A stretch of 64,000 bases of DNA from Butyriboletus loyo. Its lineage: Eukaryota; Basidiomycota; Agaricomycetes; Boletales; Boletaceae. Where the stretch lies: positions 124,001 to 188,000 of the forward strand of contig JBBPSI010000006.1 of the NCBI GenBank assembly GCA_038093515.1, in the 5' to 3' direction. Position numbers and translations under genes: made by a program. Below, in pieces: positions 39,801 through 52,800 of this stretch. Below the pieces are notes generated by a model that was not told the DNA's origin, did no database searches, and saw nothing but the letters and a program-made list of their open reading frames with translations. Position 1 is the first letter of the stretch. Every line of letters begins with the position of its first letter.

Positions 39801-42800
39801 CCGCTGTATTAATCCACAAACACGCACCCAGCAGCACCTCTTCCCTCCCCGCATATTCACAACTTATCCTTGACCGAGACCGCCGCACATCTCTGACTCT
39901 TGAGAGTGTCGTGAACGGCGTCCTTCAGGCCGACTCCAGCGATCAAGGCATCAACCTTGCGGTTGGCAGGGTTTGGCCATACTACCGCCCAGGTTCGAAG
40001 TGGACGCCATTGAGGAATCCGAATTCACGCTGGTTCTCATGCACGACCGCACGAACAGGTAATCAGTGTTCGCAAGTGGTGCACTTCAATTTACTCGATG
40101 GGTCACTTTTGGTCAACGGAAAACCACTTCGGGGATTACCAAACGAAATTCTGCGGCATCCACAATACAACCTGATATTTGGTGAGGTACGTTGCGCCAT
40201 CCCCAGTGTAACGCAGGTTGCTGACCACTTGTGCAGCAAGTGCTGGAGGTTGTACCAAGTGATCTTCCAGGGATGGATTACTCGACACGGAGCATGATCT
40301 GCGGTCACCAGGTGAGCCCACTTTCGGAGGTGAATGGTATAACCTTGAGAACTCAGGTGGCACGCCCAGGTGTACTTTTCTCTGAGAAACAACTCTGATC
40401 TCGTGATACGAGCTTTTTCTAATTCGGGAATTACCGAGTTCATCCCTCAAGAAAAGCTGGAGGGTGACTTTCCGGATGTATTGATTGATGGACACGCTCA
40501 CTGGTTAAACCTTTCTACATCCATTTTGGAGATTCGCCCTCTCGATACTCTTTGGGAGGGTTCGTCGGAGAACTGGAAGGTGGATTGTATCCCTGGGCAA
40601 TACCGTATGCGCAGAGGCCGTGAGTTCCTCATAGACATCCGAAGCCAATCTTGGGCCATGGTATCAAGTCTCTTCAAGCCACTCGATACCCCACAGAACC
40701 TTCTTATCACCGTGTCCCCGATCAACTCCGACCAGCTTTCGCCATCATGGCAACTGTCTGGCACTCTACCCCGCTATCGCCTATCCTTTTACGTCGATGA
40801 GGATGGGGATCTACAGTCTCGTAACATCAGGGGTATGGTTTATGACGAGAATCAATTCATTGGGACTCTGTTTGGTTTGGTCAATCGGCTTGTGCTTCGG
40901 CCAAAGCTCAGAGGACATGTCAACGCCGTCGAACTTGTCCCACGGTGTGTCCTGATCCCGGAGGGCGCAGTTTCATTTCAGACGGATGGTCATCACGTTC
41001 GCGTCGAAATCATTACCCGGGATTCTGTCTGTCAGCGGGTCACGTACCAGACCTATGGAATTGATACCGACCTGGGCTGCTTGACAGGAAATGTCAGTTT
41101 GACGAACAAGCTGTACTGTGCTTACCTGCATGCTCTGACTAGCGGGTGTAGCACCGATCCGCTGACAGGCAGGTCTGGTACGGAGGAAGCGCTGTCTCTA
41201 CTGCAGTCAGCTAGCTGCTGGTCGGCCATGAGGTTCGGCTCTCGCGATGCGGAGCTCCTGAGGTTGATCGCATCTATATATCCCCCACGCACGTGGTACC
41301 CCATCCATTTCAAGTGTATGCAGGTGGAGTGGGCCAATCTTCCGGTCAATTCTCAGCATCACGACTTGTACCTCGTTTCCAAAGCAATCAAGAAACACTA
41401 CGAGAGGGTGCAGTTGTTCCGCGAGAGCCAGTCTCGCACTTTACTTCGGGAATTTCCATCACATAACGATCACCTGCTAGACCGCAGTGCGCGACGAGTT
41501 GTGTATCTATTCCCATCTGAATTTTCTGCACGGTCTTCTAAGGAAGACTTCAATGTTCAGTACCCTGCCAGAGACCGACTGCAGGTTCGCTCGGGGGAGC
41601 ATCGCGCTTATACCGCGGCAATTTTCGTTCACCGTCGGACTCCCAATTTGGTGACTCCGAAGGATGTACTGGGCATGGTGCAGTCATGGAGCGGAATTGT
41701 GGCCAAGGATGCTACTTGGTCTCTCCAATATGACAGATCGTGGCTGGCTCCAGATCTTCCATCGATTTGGTTAAAGGCATACAATCTCTTGCGAGGAAGC
41801 GATGAAAGAAAATGGGTTCAGTTGCTTTTCTCACTGCCCGCGATGGCGTATGCCTCGTCGAATCTCACCGACTTGGTCCCCATGTTCATAGCCTTTGCGG
41901 TGAATCCGCGGTTTCGTCTGGAGGATCCAGCACACTATGATTCTTACACACCTTCAAAAGGATACAGTCCCTCTCCGACCACTCTGAGCACTTATGTTTC
42001 TCGCTGTGCACACTCCTTTGAGCGTAGCCCTGAAAGCACACATCCTGCAAAAACTGGCGAGAGTCTCGAGAATTTACGAAAACGTCGGCTCGAAATGTAT
42101 AACAAGAGACGAAGCTCGGACTCTGATGCAACAGTCCAATGGTTGTTGAACGCTTGGCCATGCGAGACTCCCCCACGGTGCTTGCTCAACCCCGATTTAT
42201 ATGATTTGGCAGATTTGGAGTTCAATGTTCAGAGCCATTTCTCCAACTGTTATCACAATCTCAAGCTCAGAGAGCACCTCGCTCGTGTTCAGAAGATTTT
42301 GGACAGCGTACACCGCCAGGTCTTCCGAATCCCATCCCCCACTTACTCATTTCGTCCCTCGAAAAGCATCCCATCTTGCACCACGTGGCCATTCACAGTA
42401 AACCAGCTATTCGCCAGACGTGCACCATCATTAGAAGCACGGGATAGATTGCCTCGACAGACTGCCGACGTTGAGAATACGCCACTCTCTGGTCCCAGCA
42501 TGTTACATCAACTAATTGCGAAAGCTGATACAAACGCAGTCAATCAATTCCAGCGACGATACATCTCGGCCCTTCGCGCTAGTGCAGATTGCTTTGCAAG
42601 TGAGATGTGCCTTGCAGCTCACGGAGCGACGAAGGTACCTACTGTCGAGACACTCCTGGCACACTATCATCGGTGCAGAGCCAGTTACATGGAAGCACTT
42701 CACCGGCTCAAGCAGCATCTGGGCCCGAGAAGCCAGAATGAACAAGCTCTCGAGCAGTCCGGCCAATGGCCACGCGTCACCCCACATGCACTTTTTCGGT

Positions 42801-45800
42801 CCCTCGCGTCTAATTCACCAATTGTACTCTCTGACGAGTGGAAGAGATGTCTCGTAGGGTTAACGCTACACGCGCTCGAGCTACAGCGTACTCGAAGATT
42901 GCTTCGACTACACATCGACAGCCTTCATGAAGAACTCCGCAGGGAACTGCAGAATGAAGGATGTGATGGTTGGAACGCCGAGTCGAACCCAGACTGGCTG
43001 CTAATCCAGGTGTGTTTCCCATGTCATGGATGTATATACTAGCTGACGCCACGTCCTTCCCGTACTTCAGCTGCAAGCCAACTTTTTGGTTCGTCGCGTT
43101 CAAGTTGATGTCGCCCAGGAAATGATAACACCACGCTCCGGTAACAATACGGCCATGCAACTCAATATGGGCGAGGGGAAGTCATCCGTGATCGTCCCTA
43201 TCGTTGTTGTTGTGCTTGCCAATGGTGATCAACTCGTCCGCGTCATTGTCCCGAGGGCATTAACGGCGCAGATGTTCTACCTTCTTGCGGATCGCCTCGG
43301 CGGACTCGTCAATAGACGAATATACTTCATCCCATTCTCCCGTTCCCTCGAAGTTAGTCGTGACGAAGTGGTTGCCCTCCGTGACCTTATGACGGAATGC
43401 ATGAAGGAGCGTGGAATTCTGGTCGTCCAGCCGGAGCACGTTTTGTCGCTCAGGCTGGTGACCGTGGAGAAGCAACTGCCTCAGGCAGAAGACCATCAAC
43501 TGGCAAACCTGTTACTGAAGCTTCAGAGGTGGCTTCGTTCTAATTCACGAGATATTCTGGACGAGAGCGACGAAATTCTTCACGTTCGGAACCAGTTGGT
43601 ATACACCATCGGCCATCAGCAGCATATGGAAGGCTTCCCTGATCGATGGACCACCACGCAACAAGTTCTCGGCCTCGTGAGCAAACATGCGTCTTCCCTT
43701 AGAGACCGTTTCCCGCTTGGAGTAGAGTACGAGCACGGTCCGTCCGGATCTTTCCCCTACCTTCGTATCCTGCAAGCAGACGCTGGACAAGAGTTAATTT
43801 CGTGGATAGTGCAAGACGTTATGGATGACCTGCTTCCAAACTTCAGCCTCGGACAGCTCCGTTCGGACCTTGGGGAGGCGATTCGAAGCTTCATATCGCG
43901 CGCGGATGTCCCTCCCGAGAATGTCCAGTTGGTAAAGGAGTACTCTCAGCAAACTCCTCTGTGGGGTGGTCTGCTCCTGCTGCGCGGCTTCTTGGCCACC
44001 GGCATTCTTCTGTTTGCTTTCAGAGATCGACGGTGGCGGGTAGACTACGGCCTTGCCCTAACGCGTACCATGTTTGCAGTCCCGTATAGAGCAAAAGACA
44101 TCCCAGCACAAAGGGCCGAGTTTGGACATCCAGACGTTGCCATCGTCCTCACTTGCCTATCTTACTATTATAGTGGCCTCAGCGATGAACAGCTGAGGGT
44201 TTCTTTTGAAATTTTGCTCAAACAAGATGACCCATCCTTGGATTATGGTCTCTGGGTTCGAGATTGCCCTGCTGTGCCAGAAAATCTACGGGCAGTAAGC
44301 GCTCTCAACGTCAAGTCATCCGAACAATGGAAGGAGTTCCTAGTTCCTCTGTTCTCGCGGGGTCGGGCAACAGTCAATTTCTACCTTTCGAGTGTCGTGT
44401 TCCCGAGACAAGCCAAAGAGTTTCCTTCAAAGCTGTCATGTTCAGGTTGGGATTTGGCAGAGAAGAAAAAATGTATAGTGACCGGTAAGTCGAGGATGAC
44501 TTTACTCGATTGCCGAGCTCGCTGGCTCAACCATGCATTAGGATTTTCGGGAACGAATGACGGTCAATATCTACTACCCCTGCACATCACTCAACGCGAC
44601 CCCAACCATCAGCGAGGGGCCAATGCGAAGGTTTTATCATATCTTCTACAGTCAGAGAACAAGCACTATATGCGCATGACCAAAGAGAACGGCGAGCGGC
44701 GAACCGCACGCGAGTTCCTCAAGATCCTGGTTGCTCAGGAGCCCGAGATCCGAGTCCTATTGGATGTCGGTGCTCAAATGCTCGATCTTCAAAACTATGA
44801 ACTGGCCGAAGCATGGCTAAACATCAAGAAAGATGCATCTGCCGCCATTTATTTCAATGAAGACGACGAGTTGACAGTGCGCACAAGAGACGGAGGTTCA
44901 CAACTTCTGATATCATCACCATTCGCGCAGCAGTTAGACCAATGCATCGTATACCTTGATGATGCTCATACACGTGGTACCGACATCAAGTTTCCAAGCG
45001 GATTCCACGCTGCGGTCACACTGGGTCCAAAAGTCACCAAGGATCGTTTGGCGCAAGGTATCCACAGCTTGCATCAGTTCATTCCACTAGTAATCTCACT
45101 GTTTTTTGCTCGTAGGTTGTATGCGGATGCGGAAGCTCGGCCAAGGGCATTCCATCATGTTTTTCGCACCTCTCGAAGTTGATCGGCGTATCCGTTCCGT
45201 GGCTGGAAAAGGGCCTTTGGACATCATCAACACTATGGATATTCTACACTGGGCTATGCTTGAAACGTGTGACGATATTCAGCGGTGGGCATCTCATTGG
45301 GCACATCAAGGGATGGATCATACATCCCGACATGCTGCTTGGACCAGCTTCTCCCGATATGCTACTTGGACCAGTTTCTGCAGAAACCAGCTATTCTCGA
45401 GAGCGCTTTCGAAAAAGTGGCTCCAGCCGGAAGCCAAGAGGTTGGAAGATCTCTATTTGCGTCACAACACTCCACAATTTGTCTCGTCGGCCAGTCGGAA
45501 TGTTCGCCAACGTTGCATTGAGCTCGGGGTTTTGTCGCTCCACGACGTGAGCATGGATGAAGAACAAGAGCAAGAGGTCATTCATGAAGTCGAACGTGAA
45601 CGACAAGTAGAACGGCCACCGAGAGTTCTCCCAGAGAGCCACTCGGTCCATCAAGATGTCGTTACCTTTGTAATGACAGGTGTCGTTCCTACAAATACCA
45701 ACGCTTTCCGTCCAGCTTTCGAGACACTAGATGCAACTTCCGCGGCCACCAACCAGGCGCACGTTTGGAGTCCATTTGTGTTGGCAACGACGGACTTCCA

Positions 45801-46473
45801 GAAAACCGTCCGCTCGTCAGGAAAGTTAGACGAATACTTGCGCCCTGTCCAGTGGATTGTTTCCGGGAAAAGGGATGGAAACGACGTGCTCGTTATTTTG
45901 AGCCCTTACGAAGTCAACCACTTGATACCGGATATCAGGTCGAGCGACAAAGTTCAATTCCATGTGTACACACCTCGCGTCACCAAGTCCATGAAACCAT
46001 GCGACGACCTTGCGTTGTACAGCACGCCCGCTGTCCCCACCGGGTTGACTCCCCCTCGGCCTCTTATGGATCAGTTGAACGTGTTTGCTGGGCAGCTATA
46101 CCTGAAAGACTACGAGACGTACATCCGATTGTGTCGTTTCCTTTGCGTGTTTGCAAGGGACTTGGAAGGCGAGGATGGCATTGAGGTTGGGGCCGACGGG
46201 TTCATCTCGCCAAAGGATCGGCCAATGCATCTGCAGACCACACACACATTCCAACGTTCGCCCATTGCTTCGATGAGGACATTGATAGGCCTTCGCAGGA
46301 AAGGGATGTGCTTTGCACCGACGCACATGGGGAAACTTCTCGATGGACGGCCACTTTCTGAAGATGATTTCTATGCCAGTTGTGATGAGGTGTGTTTCAT
46401 CTTGCTGCTTGTAACGGTTGGGTAATTGACGATTCGGAATACTACTATTGTCCAGAATGTCAAAGGCCACTAG
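36813..46473 (+). CDS. DUF6606/DUF3638/DUF3645 giant protein (copy 2, complete)
   Basis: Complete 3106-residue member of a fungal family with unknown cellular role, often auto-annotated as ubiquitinyl hydrolase. Exons: 36813-37107, 37155-40186, 40237-40311, 40370-43009, 43071-45057, 45116-46389 and 46456-46473; all junctions keep frame and the total divides by three. The N-terminal region (LEYIVTHVFFPIKLPDEDDH) fits the DUF6606 part. A P-loop-like MQLNMGEGKSSVIVPI lies near 43155-43202 and a DESDE acidic box near 43558-43572, both in the DUF3638 part, which resembles a nucleotide-binding/helicase-like core. DUF3645 and the C-terminal part follow. Start ATG 36813 (MSHSVLDHGDLRTLEYIV) is the first ATG leading into the conserved N-terminus. 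Its last ~560 codons are nearly identical to copy 1 at the window start. Confidence 0.9.
45328..45381 (+). repeat. 27-bp in-frame tandem duplication inside copy 2
   Basis: Two 27-bp units (45328-45354, 45355-45381) encode RHAAWTSFS and RYATWTSFC. Copy 1 has a single unit at the matching place (652-678, RYAAWTSFC). The units already differ at several bases. Confidence 0.85.
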
Positions 46474-46824
46474 GCATGCAATGTTAGTGAACTAGGGCTT
46501 CGATTTAATTCACGGATGATGATGTTTCTGCTCGTGTAGATTCTTGTGTGTCTTGTTGTAGATGCAATACTAAATACTACGTCCGATTTGTTGTTCCATA
46601 AACGGAAGCTGCACAGGCCAACAACTTGATGACGCGACTTGCGCAAAATCCTACCGTGGACGTCTCGCCAATCATACACACGAGTGTGAAGCCGGGCATC
46701 GACAGTGCCAATTGTAATCCCACCGTTGGTGCCCATCCTTGTGATCTAACACCTCCCAACTTCTTATTCTGAGTTTGCTTCATTGTTCACTGTTCACCTC
46801 TCACCTTTCTTACTCACTCCTGCA
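46474..46824. other. Intergenic region
   Basis: About 350 bp: presumed 3' UTR of the giant gene and promoter of the GTPase gene. No repeat or RNA gene seen. Confidence 0.5.
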
Positions 46825-49800
46825 ATGAAGCCCTTCAACAAGAAACAAATGGGCACCGCCAGTAAAGTCTCCAGTGACTCCCCAACCCTCAGATGCCCAT
46901 ACCCAACATATGACCCAGTGCAGTTTCCAGCGACTGGGAGATTCTCCTAACTCAAGCCGGTGCTCTCGCTCCCGATACACAGCCTGTGGATTCAGGCACA
47001 CCCGAGGGACAAGCGTCAGCCTATCTTGTGACTCTTCCGCACTGCGAAGTGAATGGTGAGTGACGCTTTCGGGGTAAAAGGGGCCATCTCTGCCCAATTA
47101 GGTGATGCGCGGCACTCGCCGAAGTGGCGCGGCGATCTTCCGTCGCTCAATGTTGCCAGTGGAACCCTGCCAGTAAGTCATCCATCGCTGTTCGGGTCCA
47201 CTACCAATCAGTCGTCTTCCACTCATCTTTCAGCTTTCCACTCCCGCAATGAGGGCCGCCATTGAGCGGTTTGGACGTCTCCGATCTCTCACCCACAGCA
47301 GAGACTCGTCTTCGGCACCTGCCCTGCGTTCCCACGTATCCAACATGCGACCCCCCAGCGAGTCGAAATTTATCCCGACTCAAACCAATGACACCGATGC
47401 TCCCGCTTTCGAGTCACAGCACATAGATATGAATTCGGTCACAGACAGACACTCTCTTGAGCCACACTCCGACAACTCGAGTGCCACCAGCGTGCAGACG
47501 AAAGCTTCGGATGTTGCCGACTTCATGCAGGACATTGACCCGGATCTCATGGAGAAATTTGGGCGATTTAGAATTCTCATCATCGGCAGGGCAAACGCCG
47601 GCAAGACGACCATCCTTCATAGAATCTGCAATTCGACGGAAGGTCCGGAGATCTACGACAGTCAAGGGGAAAAGGTACGGTTGATCAGGCTAAGATATGC
47701 TGGATGCTAATGTTGTATCGTGCGATCAGGTTGATTTTATGATCGAGGGGTCCAGAGAGGTAGGTATCATGGCTATCACGAATGCCGTCGTGTCATCTTA
47801 CTCTTCGCAGCGTGGACTCCATGATATCGATTGTGAGATGGTCTTCAAAAGCAACCCGAAACTTATTTTCCATGACTCTCCTGGTTTCGAGGCTGGTCGT
47901 GAGGATGAGTTTGAGAAGATGAAGAACTTCATCACAGAGCGTGCAAATACGAATTTCCTCGGGAAGCAGATCCATGCAATATGGTGAGTGGGTATAATAT
48001 TGTGTTGGATTCTGACAACTACTTTAACATGAGCAGGTACTGCATCCCAATGGATCAGTTTGATCGTGCTGTCGTTGTTGCAGAGGAAAAATTCTTTGGC
48101 GAATGTGACACTAATAATGGTAATGAATTCTTCTTAATGATGCTTTCCAAGCTCATTGGTTTGGGTACCAGTGCCAGTTGTGGTATTGTTCACTAAATGT
48201 GATGCCCTCATGATACAGGCATTCCAGCCACAAGACCTACTACTGCCTCCAGAACTTGTAATGCAGAGGGCTCAAGAGAATTTTGACAAGAGAAATATAA
48301 GGGGGAAATTGTGTGAGATGACATTTCCTCCAAAGGCATTTGTGCAACTGCAAAGTTTGTATACATATGCCCTCCTTTTTATTCTATTCTATTCTATTGA
48401 TTATATTTCAAGACATGGATACATCTGCCAAAGGGTGTAACACATTGCTGGCACAGACTGCAGCTGCACTCAATGATGAAGCATTGCAGAGGTTGTTGAT
48501 TGCAGCACAGGAAAAAAATATCCTGCTATGCATTGAGTATGCAGTCAGATGGTAAGTGAAGCAATTTTTGAATGTAGAGGATACATGTATTGATGCTACA
48601 AAGTGCCTTGGTGCCTTATGTTGAGTTCAAGATCACTCAAAAGCAGGACCTTGATCTAGTTGGGGCAGTGGCAAGCTGGTTTCCACACACACAGGTAAGA
48701 ATTTATTGGAATATGGAATGGTTCTATGCTTGAATGAAATTGGTGGATTGTTAGGTAATTAGCATGACATTAAATCTACAAAGAGGTCACTGATTGGTGT
48801 TTTTATTCTTTTCGTACAGAAAGTATGTGAAATATTATGCATTGGAAGAATGACAAACTCATATGGTTTATTATATTAATAGCATGTAAGTGATACATAA
48901 AACCAAACACTGTTATTACATTCATCTTACTGCCCTTATATTGATAGCAAGTGAGTAATTGGTTGGATAAATGAATAACAATGTTACTAATGAATTATTG
49001 TTTGATTCTAAAGGGAGTAAGTCATGCATATGAATATATGAAAATCAGCATGTTAGTAATGGATGCATTGCATGTCTACTGCTACCCTGTTATCATCAGG
49101 CAGTAAGTTATGTGATATGTATTAAGATGGAGTGTGGCTGATATATTGATATTTGTTTTTATAGGGGGTAAGCAGTTTAATACATGTTGCAAAGACAAAA
49201 CTGAGGGTTACATATGACATTGTTGAATGTAAAGGTGGTAAGTGGGATGTGAATAAAAGTCAAAATTCTATTGACAAACTTTTATTCATCTCTATAACTG
49301 CTATTCCAATGTAGCTTGTAGGTGACCAAGTGTGCATATTGAGACAGGACATTAATCATAGGCCTATGATCTATGCTTTCTGATTATAGTTTGTAAGTAG
49401 TTCAATGTCAATATGAAATCAGAATGCTGTTAATGAACCTCTGTCCTGCTGCACTCTGATTGATAGATTGTAAGTGGTTTGGTATGGCATTGGAATGAGA
49501 ATGCTGCTGATCAATATGCCTCCTGCTGCTCTTTTGTTGATAGAGAGTAAGTGGTCTGATATAACTTTGAACAAAGAATGCTGCTGATCAGCATGCTTCC
49601 TGATTGATAGGAAGTAAGTGGTTTAATGTGCATTTAAAATGAAAATGCTGCTGATCAGGATGCCTCCTGCTATTTCTCCATTAATAGCTTGTAAGTGGTC
49701 TATTGTAGGTATGACATGAGAGTTGTACTGACCAGAATGCCTCCTGCTGCTCTCTCACCAATAGCAAGTAAGTGGTCTGATATGGGTTTAGTATGAGGAT

Positions 49801-52800
49801 GTTGCTGATCAACATGTCTCTTCCTGTTATTTTGTTGATACTAGGGAGTAAGTGATCTGATGTGGATTTGAAATGGGAATGCTACTGATTAGCATGCTTC
49901 CTGCTGCCCTCCTATTGATAGTTTGTAAGTGGTCTGATATAGATTTAAAATGAGAATGCTGCTGATTAACATGTTCTCTACTGCTTTCCCATTGATAGTT
50001 TGTAGGTGGTCTGATGTGGATTTGAAATGAGAATGCTGCTGATCAGCATGCCTCCTGCTACTTTCCCATTGATAGGAAGTAAGTGGTCCATTGTGGATTC
50101 CATCTGAAAATGCTATTAATCAGTATACCTTCTACTGTTTCCTTACTTGTAGTGTGTAAGTGGTTTGAAATGGGTTTGAAATGGGAATGCTGCTGATCAG
50201 CATGCTTCCTCTCCCATTGATAGATTGTAAGTGGCCTAATGTGTATTTAAGATAATGATGCTGCTGATCAGCATCCCCTGCTACTCTCCCATTGATAGCA
50301 AGTAAGCAGTCTAATATGGATAGTGGATACTGCTGATTAACATGTCTTTTTCTACTCTTCCATTGATAGCAAGTAAGTGATCTGATGTGAATTTGAAATG
50401 AGAATACTGCTAATCAGCATGCCTTGTGTTGCTTCTCCATTGATAGCTTGTAAGTGGTCTGTTATGGATGTGAAATAAAAATGTTGCTCATCAGAATGCC
50501 TCCTGCCACTCTTCCATTAATAGGAAGTATGTAGTTGGATTTGAATTTGGAATGAGAATGCTGCTAATTAGCATGCCTTCTGTTGTTTTTAGGGGGTAAG
50601 TAGTCTGGTGGGAATTTGAAGTAAAAATGCTGCTAATCAGTATGCATCATACTGCTCTTCCATAGGGAGTAAGTGATCTAACATGGATTTGAAAATCAAA
50701 GTGCTAATTGGCATTCCTTCTGCTGCTCTCCTATTGATAGGAAGTAAGTGGTTTGATGCAAATTTGAAATAAGAATGCTGCTGATCAGCATTTCTCTTGT
50801 TACTCATCCATTGATAGAGAGTAAGTGGTCTGATGTGGATTTGAAACCAGAATGCTGCTGATCAACATGTCTCCTGCTACTCCCTCATTAATAGCATGTA
50901 AGTGGCTTGATGTGAATATGAAATAAGAATGCTGTTGATTGGCTTGCCTTCTATCATTTCCCCACTGATAGCTTGTAAGTGATCTGATATGGATTCAAAA
51001 TGAAAATGCTGCTGATCAGCATGCCTCCTGCTACTCTTTTCTTAATAGTATGTAAGTGGTCTGATGTAGATTTGAAATGAGAATGCTGCTGATCAATGCC
51101 TTTGTTGCTCTTCCATCAATAGTTTGTAAGTGGTTTGATATGGATTTGAAGTTGAAATGCTACTGATTAGCTTGCCTCCTGCTATCTCCCTATTAATAGC
51201 AAGTAAGTGATCCAATGTGGATTTGGAATGACAATACTGCTGATTTAGTGCCTCTTGTTGCTTTCCAATTGATAGCAAGTAAGTGGTCTTATGTGAATTT
51301 GAAATGAGCATCATTGGTGCTGATTAGTGTGCCTCCTGCTATTCATAGAGAGTGAGTGGTCTGATGTGGATTTGAAATGAAAAGGCTGCTGATTAGTATA
51401 TCTTTTGTTGGTCTTCCATTGATAGAAAGTAAGTGATCTAATATGAATTGAAAATGAGAATGCCATTGATTCCATTCTATCATTCCTATCTCAACTCATA
51501 GTTTGTAAGTTTTTTTTGTGTGCATAACAAAGTGCAGGATCAATTGATCTTCATTTCTTTTACCACTTTTCTATCAATAAGGAGGTAAGTAATTTCATTT
51601 GAAAATGTTATTTTGATTAACATTACTTTTATTTCACTTTCCTTGTCACAGAAGGTGATTAATATCATAATATTTGCATCACTAGTAAACACATCCCTAT
51701 TTCTAATACTTTCTTCAAAACAGAATGTAAGTAATCTGATGTAGCTTGCAAGTCTACATTCTGCTCATTATACCTTTTATTCCATTGTCTCAATCTGGAA
51801 TAATTCTATCATTCCTTAATCTCTGATATACATAGTTGGTATGTGCTATTTTATCATTTAAGCATTGCACAATTATAAGCTTATATTTATATAGGATGTA
51901 AGTCTAGTCTGTCATATAATGTATTATTCACATTTTTCCTTTGTTGAAATTTAGATGGTAAGAAATTTATGCTATAATTTAATATTCTTATTCAGAATTT
52001 CAATAGCATGTCAGTTTTCATTTTCAAGGTCCCTATGTTATAACTAATGTTATTCAGATTGTCATCCATACTCAGTCTCAGTCTCAGTCTCAGTCCAGCC
52101 CTGTAATATTTTGTAATCTGATTATCATTTGTACTTGCTAAAATGATTTCATGCCTTTCAGATCTCTCTTGAAACAACAAAGGGAATGCTCATGGCATGT
52201 ATATTCATGGACATATCTATATTATACCAATGTTCTATATGTTTCAGGCTAAGAAGACAGCCAACACATGGAAAAGAGTCCTTCAAGATGGCATTGGTAA
52301 GCTGATCAATCTCAAGTTTTAATAACTATGACATCTTTTTCAACAGACCTTATACTGCTTCTTCAATATTCCTTCACTCTTGTCCAAAATAATTCTGAAG
52401 ATCCCATTTCCCTGGCAGTACAAAGGTATAATGAGTCTGGAATCTCTGCTCAGGTGTCCAGAAAACTTGATCAGCTCTATGTCAAATATTCTGCTGTCAA
52501 TGGCATAGAGGAAAAAGTGAATATTGTCATGGATGTGATCTTGCATAACCCTTTGTGTAAGTAGCCAAGTGACATAGCTTTTATATGCTAATCTGACTTC
52601 ATGGAGTATAGGCTAAATGTCATGGCTTGTAGAACTTAGATAGATGATGATGATTTACAGACCAGAAATGTGTAAATCAATATCAAGAGCATTGTCAACA
52701 ACACTTGAAGGACACACTTGTACACATCATGGCCACAATCCTTTTCAAGTGTAATATATATATATTGTAAACAACCATGAGCTTTTGTCACTTGCATAAC

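Noticed and set aside
48379..48398. ATTCT pentamer repeat
   Set aside because: Only three units inside a short intron (48355-48412); it serves as pyrimidine-rich intron sequence and is not notable by itself.
51093..51314. Minus-strand 73-codon frame in the intron array
   Set aside because: It arises from the repeat sequence read backwards (repeated HLLAIN-like and LLSIGKQQ-like strings) and has no family resemblance.
48820..51957. CRISPR array or ordinary satellite DNA
   Set aside because: The spacer-like parts are only 3 nt, each unit carries a donor, branch site and acceptor in order, and flanking exons share one frame. The host is a eukaryote. A plain satellite would not keep the triplets variable between conserved flanks.
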